DNA from: a virus
Length of the DNA: 43,283 bases
IMG/VR virus record: IMGVR_UViG_3300042566_000324
Span: 1-43,283 of that record
Reading direction: 5' to 3' (one strand)
Shown here: positions 6,947 to 14,595 of the stretch, in pieces
Layout of the letters: each line of letters opens with the position of its first letter
How positions within the stretch are numbered: the stretch's first letter is position 1
Translations under genes and position numbers: made by a program
The notes under the pieces: model-generated
Databases searched by the model: none
Seen by the model: the letters and a program-made list of their open reading frames with translations, nothing else
What the model was told of the DNA's origin: nothing

Positions 6947-7261
6947 TTACTTTTTTTTTTGAGCTACTTCATTTTTAGCTCTCAATTGTTTTAAATCACT
7001 TCCTTCAATTTCACCATCACCATCTACATCTAATTTTTTTTGACCTGCAGTTAATTCAGCTTCATTGTATCCTCTTAATCTACCTTCTGATTTTGCTTTG
7101 TATGCAGTATCTACGGCATTAAAGAATTTTTTCTTATCATCATCAGACATAGAAGAAATATCTTTACCACTCTTATCTAACATTGTTTTAAATAATTGTT
7201 GGTAATCTTGTTCTTCTTTTACTACTTGACGGATAAGTTCTTTTAATTCTGATTTTTTCAT
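6947..7261 (-). CDS. Small acidic protein with EF-hand/dockerin-like loop
   Basis: A 104-aa protein. The first 20 residues (MKKSELKELIRQVVKEEQDY) are a basic-amphipathic leader of the sort found on many small proteins of environmental T4-like phages. Residues about 77-95 read QKKLDVDGDGEIEGSDLKQL, a Ca-binding-loop pattern (DxDxDGxIxxxD) typical of EF-hand or dockerin repeats, here single. The protein ends NEVAQKKK followed by TAA, and the last codons lie in a run of ten A. The start overlaps the stop of the DUF3008-like gene (TAATG). It probably acts in or on the head core; the single loop may bind Ca. Confidence 0.65.
   Translation of the reverse strand: MKKSELKELIRQVVKEEQDYQQLFKTMLDKSGKDISSMSDDDKKKFFNAVDTAYKAKSEGRLRGYNEAELTAGQKKLDVDGDGEIEGSDLKQLRAKNEVAQKKK
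6951..6960 (-). promoter_or_regulatory. A10 slippery run, possible -1 frameshift site
   Basis: The coding strand has C followed by ten A, then GTAAATGAG. In the zero frame it reads CAA AAA AAA AAG TAA (stop). In the -1 frame it continues GTA AAT GAG into the next gene, which lacks an ATG. Runs of this kind cause ribosomal or polymerase slippage, but they are also the commonest place for sequencing indels. Confidence 0.4.
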
Positions 7262-7848
7262 TATTCTGAAATTTGTCTGATTTTTTGGTCTAATTTTAAT
7301 AGTCTCTCTTTTATACTATAAATATGACTATTTGTTCTTTTCCAATAACTTTTATTATTCACACCACTTTCATTCTTAATTTTACCATACCAATTAAGAA
7401 ATCTTTCCATTTCTTTTAATTGTTTATTGATATTAGAAATACCTCTACCTATTTTTGCTTGTGCAGTTGCTTCTTCATTTTTTAATTGTAACCAACGGTT
7501 TTCATTAACAGGAGTATATCCCGTAAGGTCTGCTTGTCTTTTAGCTTTTTCTTTTTCACCACCTTTTTTACTAAATGCAAATGGTGTATTATATCCTTCC
7601 GCATTACCGGTAGTATTCATTTCGTCAATCATACTCTTTCTAAGTATTTCACGAATTTTTTGTTTAAAAGCTTCTTTAACATGGTCAGGTAAACCATCAT
7701 GAGATGTCGATGCAAAATCTTTAGCATCTTTGTCTGACATTGAGTCTGCTGCTTTTTGAACTTCTGGAGATGGGTTTTCCATATCACCCTTTTGGGCTGC
7801 ATGAACCATACCCATAAATCTTTGTTGTGCTTTACTTTTTGCTGGCAT
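7261..7848 (-). CDS. DUF3008-like phage protein
   Basis: A 195-aa protein. Its first 60 residues (MPAKSKAQQRFMGMVHAAQK, later MSDKDAKDFASTSHDGLPDH) match the small domain I know as Pfam DUF3008: MPAKSKAQQR start, a Ser-Pro turn, then KDFAxTxHxGLP. That domain occurs alone in bacteria and fused to other parts in T4-like phages. Here it is followed by a helical extension: a KKGGEKEKAKRQADLTGYTP linker and a coiled coil up to the C-terminus. Its 3' end overlaps the next gene by one base and its 5' end overlaps the 290-aa gene by 17 bases. Role unknown; the location suggests a prohead core component. Confidence 0.75.
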   Translation of the reverse strand: MPAKSKAQQRFMGMVHAAQKGDMENPSPEVQKAADSMSDKDAKDFASTSHDGLPDHVKEAFKQKIREILRKSMIDEMNTTGNAEGYNTPFAFSKKGGEKEKAKRQADLTGYTPVNENRWLQLKNEEATAQAKIGRGISNINKQLKEMERFLNWYGKIKNESGVNNKSYWKRTNSHIYSIKERLLKLDQKIRQISE

Positions 7849-8704
7849 TTCTTAATTCATTTAATAATTCATATGTCATCATTAATGCAGAAAGATGTTG
7901 TTCTTTTATTTTCTTAACAGACTTAATCTTTTTAATATTTGCAATTGTTTCTGCTAATTTAATCTTTGTTACTTTGTCTGAAATCTTACCACCAATTTCT
8001 TTTAAAGAATTTACCAAACTACCAACTTCGTTTGAAACATATTCATTTAATTTACCAGTATTATTGATATTATTAATATATTCCCTTAATAAACCCTTTT
8101 GGTCATTTGTTAAATTTTTATATTTTGTATTAAATGATTCTACCAATAATTTATAAGATACTGCTCTCAAATCCTCATCTTGCTTTCTATATTCTTCCAT
8201 AACAGCATCTTTAATCTTAATATCTTTATTTTGAATAGATGAATTGATTATATTTTCTGCTATTGTAAATCTAGAAGATACAATATCGGTTGGGTCAAAT
8301 GATTCTTCTGATGTAACCGTTTCAAATATCTTATAGATAGATGCTAACGTTTTATAATTAGAAATTGGAGATTTAATAAACTCATCTAAATTATAAGTTT
8401 CTTTAATCTCTTTGATAAGATTATACTTTTCTTTTGTAAGTTTTTTCTCATCTATTTTTTTACGAGCTTCTAATATCGTATTGATGAATTGTTCAGCTTT
8501 ACTTTCTGAATTATATTTTTCATTAATAAGGTATTGATACAATTTCAATTCTTTTGATAATTCTTTTTTAGAATTAAAATGTTCTTTTAAAATCTTTTCT
8601 GCTACTGATTTGTTAGCAGACATAATTTCAGATGTAATTTGTCTTACTAATAATTCAAATATAAATCCAGTATTTTTAAACTTCGAATGTTTTATTTTTT
8701 TCAT
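7832..8704 (-). CDS. Conserved helical protein between portal and protease genes
   Basis: A 290-aa, Lys/Glu/Asn-rich helical protein. I chose the ATG at 8704 (MKKIKHSKFKNTGFIFELLV); an upstream TTG at 8707 is also in frame. The N-terminal motif KIKHSKFKNTGFIFELLVRQ is familiar from uncultured T4-like phages, where it also lies between gp20 and gp21, but the family has no function that I know. There is no membrane segment or metal motif. The rest alternates helices with short loops, compatible with a scaffold-core or portal-associated protein. Start codon region is A/T-rich with no Shine-Dalgarno. Confidence 0.65.
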   Translation of the reverse strand: MKKIKHSKFKNTGFIFELLVRQITSEIMSANKSVAEKILKEHFNSKKELSKELKLYQYLINEKYNSESKAEQFINTILEARKKIDEKKLTKEKYNLIKEIKETYNLDEFIKSPISNYKTLASIYKIFETVTSEESFDPTDIVSSRFTIAENIINSSIQNKDIKIKDAVMEEYRKQDEDLRAVSYKLLVESFNTKYKNLTNDQKGLLREYINNINNTGKLNEYVSNEVGSLVNSLKEIGGKISDKVTKIKLAETIANIKKIKSVKKIKEQHLSALMMTYELLNELRNASKK

Positions 8705-8751
8705 CAATTTGTCTAATTTGTCAGATATAAATATATTTTTCTATTGGTTTA

Positions 8752-10491
8752 TTACTCTTTATCGTAATCTTCCGTTAAAATAGTTTTTTTATTACCATTC
8801 ATATCTTTAAATATCTCTTGATAATTGTTTCTAGGTTTATATTTTACGGAACCTTCTTTTGCTTTAAGAGTCTTAATTCCCAACGGGTCTCTACCTTCAG
8901 GATGGTCATCCTTACCATATCTAACTGGGTCTTTTGGTCTACCAACACCATCTTCTGCCAATTCTTCCTTTAATCTATTTAATTCTTCCTCTACATTGGT
9001 AGTTCCATCAGTACCTGTTTCTTTTGCCGGGTCCATACCTTGTGTTTCGATTGAAGTTAAACGGAATGTTTGTTTGGTATCATCTAAAACTTGCAATGTC
9101 ATTGTATCTTGTTCATCTTTGGCCATTTTCATCACTGCATCATACATCCATTCTTTTGAGAACATTTTAGTTGCTTGCATTTGTTGAATTAATGCTACCT
9201 TTGAAGTATACAATTCAACTTGCTCTTGCTCATAGATTTTAGATGGTATTGTAAGTTCTAATGAAAAATTAGTTAATCTATCATCATCTATACCTTGTGC
9301 ATATAGATGGACAATTGCAATTTTTGTTAATTCTGAAATCATAACTCTTTGAATTCTTTCAATAGTTTTTGCAAATCTAATGTCCATTGCTGCAAGAGTT
9401 GCTTTACCGTTTGTATCTTCTTCGTATCCCATGTAAGCTTTTGGAATTTTCAATGCTGCCATTAACTTACCTTTTAAGTAGTTAATATCATCAATCATAT
9501 TGTATTCCAAACCTTTCAAAGTATCAATTGAAGTTCCATTATCATTACCACGAACAGGCATATAATAATCTTCAATAAGGTTTTGCATATTATATTTCAA
9601 ATTATACTCACCGGTTCTTTCATCAACAAAAGGAACTTTTTTAGATGAATTGATAATTTTCTGCATGTAATTATCCACTTCATTTGGTGGAATATTACCA
9701 ACATCTATTTTAAAAATTCTTTTTTCAGGGGCCCTCATTACTCTATGAATTAACATAGCATCTTCCATTAACATCAATTGTTTCCAAACTCTTCTACCAC
9801 CTTCAATCATTGATTTACCATAAGGTAAAAAATTTGAATCCGAATTTAAACGGAAATGGGCCATTTCATAATTTTCAAATTCTTTCTTTGCAGATTGTCC
9901 TACTGCATTGTATGGATTTTGATATGGTGCATATACAAATTTAACTCTTTGTGGATTAGTTGGGTCAAATCCCTCAACTCTACTCATTTCATATACCGAT
10001 AATGGTGCAACACCTACAATACCGATTTTATCTGCCATCTCTAATTGTAAAAAGAAATCACCATATTTAACTAAATTTCTAGCCCATGGCCATAAGTTAA
10101 ATTCTACATTAAGAATATCGTAAAATAAATTTTCTAATATTTGTTTAACATTGTCATCTTCATGATGAATTTTCAATACATTTCCTTGCTCATTTCTGGC
10201 AGTACATTCATCAGCGTAAACATCCAATGCCGATGATAATATCGGGTCTGTATCCATAGAGTCGTAATCTCTAAATAAATCAATTCTAACTTGTTGATAT
10301 GCCATTGAAGATTCAACCTGGCCACTACCATAGTTAGTGACTTTCATTTTCATAAATCTATCTACCAAATTTGTGGTCATATTTTGCCACTCATCAGTAT
10401 CGACTACTTTAATACCCTTTTGTGTCTGACGAACAATGGTATTGGTCGAAAATAATTTTTGTAACCTATTAAATATTGATTTATCTGCCAT
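8752..10491 (-). CDS. gp20: Portal vertex protein, T4 gp20 type
   Basis: A 579-aa protein (T4 gp20 is 524 aa) that forms the dodecameric DNA channel at one head vertex. Conserved segments include YDSMDTDPILSSALDVYADE (about residues 75-95), the LVKYGDFFLQLEM block, and MRAPEKRIFKIDVGNIPPNE with KAYMGYEEDTNGKATLAAMD further on, all characteristic of T4-type portals. The C-terminal 90 residues are charged and glycine-rich, longer than in T4. It follows the micro-module gene by 54 bases and leads the core-protein cluster. The leader is A/T-rich without Shine-Dalgarno. Confidence 0.95.
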   Translation of the reverse strand: MADKSIFNRLQKLFSTNTIVRQTQKGIKVVDTDEWQNMTTNLVDRFMKMKVTNYGSGQVESSMAYQQVRIDLFRDYDSMDTDPILSSALDVYADECTARNEQGNVLKIHHEDDNVKQILENLFYDILNVEFNLWPWARNLVKYGDFFLQLEMADKIGIVGVAPLSVYEMSRVEGFDPTNPQRVKFVYAPYQNPYNAVGQSAKKEFENYEMAHFRLNSDSNFLPYGKSMIEGGRRVWKQLMLMEDAMLIHRVMRAPEKRIFKIDVGNIPPNEVDNYMQKIINSSKKVPFVDERTGEYNLKYNMQNLIEDYYMPVRGNDNGTSIDTLKGLEYNMIDDINYLKGKLMAALKIPKAYMGYEEDTNGKATLAAMDIRFAKTIERIQRVMISELTKIAIVHLYAQGIDDDRLTNFSLELTIPSKIYEQEQVELYTSKVALIQQMQATKMFSKEWMYDAVMKMAKDEQDTMTLQVLDDTKQTFRLTSIETQGMDPAKETGTDGTTNVEEELNRLKEELAEDGVGRPKDPVRYGKDDHPEGRDPLGIKTLKAKEGSVKYKPRNNYQEIFKDMNGNKKTILTEDYDKE

Positions 10492-10545
10492 TTTTATATA
10501 ATTCTATTTTGTTAAATATATGGAAAATTTTCCATTTTTCCAAAT

Positions 10546-11586
10546 TTACCATTTTCTACAACTCCAATATCTAGCTTTATGTCTTGGACCAGGACTATCA
10601 CAATTGTGTCTTGCTCTAAAACTTCTTCTTCTATCAGGATTATTTTTTTTAATTTTTACTCCTTTTTGGCCAAAGTTTACTTTAACAACATTTCCAGCTG
10701 GATTTTTTACATATACTTTAAATTTCTTAACATCACCCGCCATTGGTTTGCCCAATTTTACTTCTCTACCTTGATATTCTGCTTCAAATACACATGGACA
10801 ACCTTCTTCATTTAAGTCTTTTGCGTAACTTCTCATAAATGAAATAAAATCTTCCATATCCTCATCTTCCACATCATATTCTTCAGGTTCAACTAAACCA
10901 TAATTTACATCATCATCACTATCTATATCTTCACTTACAGGTACACAATTTGGAACCATCTTGCCATCTTTCATTTTTCCACCAACGGCTTTATATCCAT
11001 CCCAACAATCTTCACAAAGTGCATTGACTTCTCCCTCATTACAAGTTTTCCATCCACCACCTTTTGATTTGTAATTTTTTGCTGCCCAGCCGTTTGCATA
11101 TGCCGATGGATATACATCAAATTTAGACTTAGCAGCTGCTTTAGATGCAGACCACTTACCTGGGTCGGTTGGACAATTTTTTTCTAAAAATAAATTTAGT
11201 TTTTCTTCTATATTCATAGTTTCATTTTTTTTCTTTCCTTGACAATGTGCTTTTTGAGAGAAACCTTTTGGATTATTACAATCTATACTATTTTTATATT
11301 TTTCACTCCACTCTTCGTTTTTCGGTTTAGTAGAAACATATATTGGTGTTTTACCTTGTCCTTTACTATCCTTACCACCTCTTCCTGCATCATTTTGTGC
11401 ATCTCTCTTTCTACGAGTTGCACTTTCTTTTTCTTTTTTACTCATTCCGGCAGCTTTTGCAGCAGGAACACATTTTGCATAACCCTTTTTTTCTCCCGAA
11501 GTTCCACATGGTGGATGCTTTCCATCAACTTTTTTGCCGATGTTTACCCATTTTTCTTTAAACCATTTATTTAAATCTTCGTTCAT
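10546..11586 (-). CDS. Mosaic of five Cys-rich viral micro-modules (DUF5872-like)
   Basis: A 346-aa protein built of short modules joined by linkers. Residues 8-62 are DUF5872-like (KWVNIG, PPCG, YAKCVPAAKAAGM). Residues 100-120 are a DCNNPKGFSQKAHCQGKKK module. Residues 138-182 hold KWSASKAAAKSKFDVYPSAY followed by ANGWAAK. Residues 194-216 hold CWDGYKAVGG with MVPNCVPV. Residues 287-346 are a YVKNPAGNVVKVNFG module ending in FRARHNCDSPGPRHKARYWS. I know these modules in differing combinations from environmental phages and giant viruses. Paired Cys and His may bind zinc. The gene is between terminase and portal, where T4 has gp18 and gp19. It is probably virion-associated, but no activity is known to me. 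Confidence 0.75.
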   Translation of the reverse strand: MNEDLNKWFKEKWVNIGKKVDGKHPPCGTSGEKKGYAKCVPAAKAAGMSKKEKESATRRKRDAQNDAGRGGKDSKGQGKTPIYVSTKPKNEEWSEKYKNSIDCNNPKGFSQKAHCQGKKKNETMNIEEKLNLFLEKNCPTDPGKWSASKAAAKSKFDVYPSAYANGWAAKNYKSKGGGWKTCNEGEVNALCEDCWDGYKAVGGKMKDGKMVPNCVPVSEDIDSDDDVNYGLVEPEEYDVEDEDMEDFISFMRSYAKDLNEEGCPCVFEAEYQGREVKLGKPMAGDVKKFKVYVKNPAGNVVKVNFGQKGVKIKKNNPDRRRSFRARHNCDSPGPRHKARYWSCRKW

Positions 11587-11619
11587 CTATAAGAGTTTCA
11601 ACATATAAATATAAAAAAA

Positions 11620-13227
11620 TTACTTAAGTAACCAAGTTAGGTTTTCTTTATCACCTCTACCCAAATCCATTTCATATGGATTTTGTTTTAAATGATTTGT
11701 TGTTATCAATCCTTCATATTTATTTATATGTGCAGAATTTAACATTTGTTTTGTTAAATCTATACCCTCTTGTTTTAATCGTAATGCAGTATTACGAACC
11801 CAAAGGCCAATACCTAACGCCATAATAAGGTCATCGTTGTATCCTTTCATCGCTTCTGCTCTACCACTATGCCAAACAAATGTAAACATTTCATCTATCA
11901 ATCTACTTGAACGAATTAGAATATCTTTATCATTTATATAGGTGTCTAATGCCGATATGATAAGTGGACGAGTTTTACTGGTTGTCGAAAATCCTGCCAC
12001 CATTTGTCTTTCATCTCTATAATATTTGTTAGACATTTGTCTTTCGGTATCAATATATTTCAAATCATTACTCATATAGAATAAATTTTGATATCCTCTA
12101 TTGATAATTTGTTGAATACATGCCCAACCGACATTTGAATTCTCCACTATTAAAAGTGCATTATTATATTCGGTTGCAAGTGCTGTTAGGAAATTACCGA
12201 AATCTTTTGTTTCAATTTTACCTCTATATTCGGCAACTTGTGAACTATCTTCGATATCAATTACTTGTGCAGTAGAATAATCGGCTCCATCACCTCTGGC
12301 CACGTCGGCTGATATCATATAAGCTCTATTATAGTTTGGATGTTCCCATACCCAAAGATTGTTATCAAATCCTCTTTTTTGTGCAGGTTCCATTACATAA
12401 GTGTCCTTATACCAAGTCAATAATGCGGGTTCAAAAACAGTATCACCCGAACCAACAAAGTCACAATCACATTCCTGCGCTGCACCTTTAACTCCTAATA
12501 TACGAGTTTGTTCATCTCTCCATGCCTGATTTCTTTCTGGGTGAACTGTCCAATGTAGATTGATATTATTAAATCCGTTTTGACCACTCTCACCATCTAC
12601 CCACATTTTATGAAACCAGTTACCAATACCATTTGGAGTAGACAATACGATTGCAGAACCACCCGTTGATAAGGTTGATTGAGCTGATAACCAAATTTCA
12701 TCAATATCTCTAATGAATGCAGCCTCATCCACAACTAATAAGGATAGGGCTTCCGAACGACCTGCGTCTGGAGAACTTGCGATTGCTTTTACTTGTGAAC
12801 CATTTTTTAATTTAAGGGAAAGTTTGTTATCTTCTGCAGCCGCAGTTCCACCATCTCTCAACCAAATAGGAAGCAAATCGTGCATAACTCTTACCTTCTC
12901 TACCAGATTCTTAGCTACAGTCACTTTCGTTGCAATTACCAACGCATTGAAGTCCTGATTGAATATCATCTTCCAAAGAATAAACCCTGCAGATAAGGTC
13001 GATAGACCCAACTGACGAGATTTAAGAATAATGTTAAAACGATTGTCTTTGAAGTCTGTTAAACATTCTTCCTGGAAAGGATAAAGGTGAAAGGGAATTT
13101 TTCCTCTCACCGGATGCTGAATGACACAATACTTTTTCATAAAGTAAATTGGGTCTAACGCACACTTGCGATATTCTTCAGCAATTATCTCTTTTAAGGT
13201 TTTCTTAGGTTGCCCTTGAACTCCCAT
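11620..13227 (-). CDS. gp17: Terminase large subunit, T4 gp17 type
   Basis: A 535-aa packaging motor ATPase and headful nuclease (T4 gp17 is 610 aa). Residues 69-77 (KSRQLGLST) form a Walker A of the variant type in which the Lys sits at the start of the loop rather than before Ser/Thr. Walker B is LLVVDEAAF (163-170) and the coupling motif is VLSTPNG (193-199). The C-terminal RuvC-like nuclease shows ISADVARGDGADYS (first Asp), LIVENSNVG (Glu) and YNDDLIMALG (last Asp). The start overlaps the preceding stop (TAATG), with no Shine-Dalgarno. A small terminase subunit is not obvious nearby, although the 222-aa protein upstream is a candidate by position. Confidence 0.95.
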   Translation of the reverse strand: MGVQGQPKKTLKEIIAEEYRKCALDPIYFMKKYCVIQHPVRGKIPFHLYPFQEECLTDFKDNRFNIILKSRQLGLSTLSAGFILWKMIFNQDFNALVIATKVTVAKNLVEKVRVMHDLLPIWLRDGGTAAAEDNKLSLKLKNGSQVKAIASSPDAGRSEALSLLVVDEAAFIRDIDEIWLSAQSTLSTGGSAIVLSTPNGIGNWFHKMWVDGESGQNGFNNINLHWTVHPERNQAWRDEQTRILGVKGAAQECDCDFVGSGDTVFEPALLTWYKDTYVMEPAQKRGFDNNLWVWEHPNYNRAYMISADVARGDGADYSTAQVIDIEDSSQVAEYRGKIETKDFGNFLTALATEYNNALLIVENSNVGWACIQQIINRGYQNLFYMSNDLKYIDTERQMSNKYYRDERQMVAGFSTTSKTRPLIISALDTYINDKDILIRSSRLIDEMFTFVWHSGRAEAMKGYNDDLIMALGIGLWVRNTALRLKQEGIDLTKQMLNSAHINKYEGLITTNHLKQNPYEMDLGRGDKENLTWLLK

Positions 13228-13874
13228 TATTTTTTAAATTTAATCTTCCAATATACACCTGCACCAACATATGGTGATAATGCTCCGTTAGTTCCGTCTG
13301 TTACTCTATTTGCAACACCCACACCAACTTGGTAGATTTTATCTTTTTTAGTTTTTACTATAACACCTGCACCTATATTAGATACCACATCTGCCTTATT
13401 GAATCCACCATTGAATCCATAATATACTTGTGTTTTAGGTAATTCTTTAACAATAAGAGTTTCTTTAATTTCTCTTTGTTTTACACTTGCATTGAAAGTT
13501 CTACCCAATATCTTATTTTGTGTAATAGTATCTGTTACTGCTACCATACCCAATGAATCAGGTAATCTTAAAGTATCTTTGTAAACATTTTTAGCAAAGA
13601 AATCTTTTAATAACGCTGCTGTGTCTACTATTGTAGGAATTACAACTTCTTTTTCAACAATTGTTTCGTGATAAATATCTGCACCCTTTTTAGTTACAAC
13701 TTTAGTTTTTACAACTTCAAATGTATCTATATCATGTTTAATAACTTCATATTTTTTACCATCAATTCTAATAGTTCTTCCTGGCATTTTACCACCTGGA
13801 TTAAAATATTCTAACAATACGATTACAACTAATACTGCAATTGCGATGTTTTTTAAATTTAATAATTTTTTCAT
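13227..13874 (-). CDS. Membrane-anchored protein with beta-rich C-terminus
   Basis: A 215-aa protein with one N-terminal membrane helix (NIAIAVLVVIVLLEYF, residues 9-24) after a Lys-rich start, so it should be anchored in the inner membrane with the rest in the periplasm. The middle is beta-rich (KKYEVIKHDIDTFEVVKTKV and onwards). The C-terminal 65 residues (YYGFNGGFNKAD, GAGVIVKTKKD, YQVGVGVANR, YVGAGVYWKIKF) have the Gly/aromatic alternation of outer-membrane beta-hairpins. Lack of a lipobox argues against an ordinary o-spanin. An envelope-spanning lysis protein is one possibility, an envelope-interacting virion protein another. The gene lies between the 222-aa gene and terminase, overlapping the latter. 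Confidence 0.5.
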   Translation of the reverse strand: MKKLLNLKNIAIAVLVVIVLLEYFNPGGKMPGRTIRIDGKKYEVIKHDIDTFEVVKTKVVTKKGADIYHETIVEKEVVIPTIVDTAALLKDFFAKNVYKDTLRLPDSLGMVAVTDTITQNKILGRTFNASVKQREIKETLIVKELPKTQVYYGFNGGFNKADVVSNIGAGVIVKTKKDKIYQVGVGVANRVTDGTNGALSPYVGAGVYWKIKFKK

Positions 13875-13879
13875 AATTT

Positions 13880-14548
13880 TTATTTTTTAATTAATTCTGG
13901 ATGATTTAATTCAACCAATTTTTCTTCTAATAACCTTTTTCTTTCTATTAATAATTCAATGGCCTCATATGCACCATCAATATCTTTTTTCAAATCTTCT
14001 TTTACTTTTTCAATATCAACATCCCATGTCCACGTTTCTATTCTACCATCTTCACCAACCATTTCAAGTTGTTTTTTGATACCAATTAAAGCTTCTTCGT
14101 ATCTATCCTTTAATTCTCTTACAAAAGCTAGTTTATTTCTAGTTATTTTGTAATCTTCATAAAATGGATATGTTCCATCTTCTTTTAATAATCTCTCTTG
14201 TTTTGACAAACAAACTGTACATAATCCTGTTTTACGAATTAGTTTTTTATCAGCTGAACTATATTTGTCAGTTTCACAATTTTCAGATTGACATGTATTT
14301 AATTTTTGTAAAAATTGTCTTACATCGTCCATTTGAGTAACTGCAACTTTAAAACCATTTTTTTGTTCCCACTCTTTACCATCTTTATCAGTCCATCTTT
14401 CACCCACTTCTCTTTTTTCTTCCACTACACCTTCATATCCATGTACTCTTTGTGTATTATCTTCTCTACCAAAAACCGTGTCAATGATGAGTTTACGAGA
14501 TTTGTGCATTCCCTTTGATTTCTCATCAAAACTTTTTCTTTTTGCCAT
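13880..14548 (-). CDS. Zinc-binding coiled-coil protein upstream of terminase
   Basis: A 222-aa protein with an AAGGA Shine-Dalgarno-like sequence before its ATG. The N-terminus (residues 1-75) is basic with a distinctive NTQRVHGYEGVVEEKREVGE segment, then KWEQKNGFKV-like sequence. Around residues 90-120 there are Cys pairs: CQSENC, and LIRKTGLCTVCL about 25 residues later, a likely zinc knuckle. The C-terminal 90 residues are a long coiled coil (DIEKVKEDLKKDIDGAYEAI, then ELLIERKRLLEEKLVELNHP). I remember similar unnamed proteins next to terminase genes in environmental phages. A DNA-binding packaging partner such as a small terminase analogue would fit the position, but nothing in the sequence proves it. 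Confidence 0.6.
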   Translation of the reverse strand: MAKRKSFDEKSKGMHKSRKLIIDTVFGREDNTQRVHGYEGVVEEKREVGERWTDKDGKEWEQKNGFKVAVTQMDDVRQFLQKLNTCQSENCETDKYSSADKKLIRKTGLCTVCLSKQERLLKEDGTYPFYEDYKITRNKLAFVRELKDRYEEALIGIKKQLEMVGEDGRIETWTWDVDIEKVKEDLKKDIDGAYEAIELLIERKRLLEEKLVELNHPELIKK

Positions 14549-14595
14549 ACTAATCTTCCTTTTTGTAACTGTTTATTATTATAATATATATCAAA

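Noticed and set aside
6951-6960. T10 run as an intrinsic terminator
   Set aside because: It lies inside coding sequence and no stable stem precedes it on either strand; treated as a slippery run instead.
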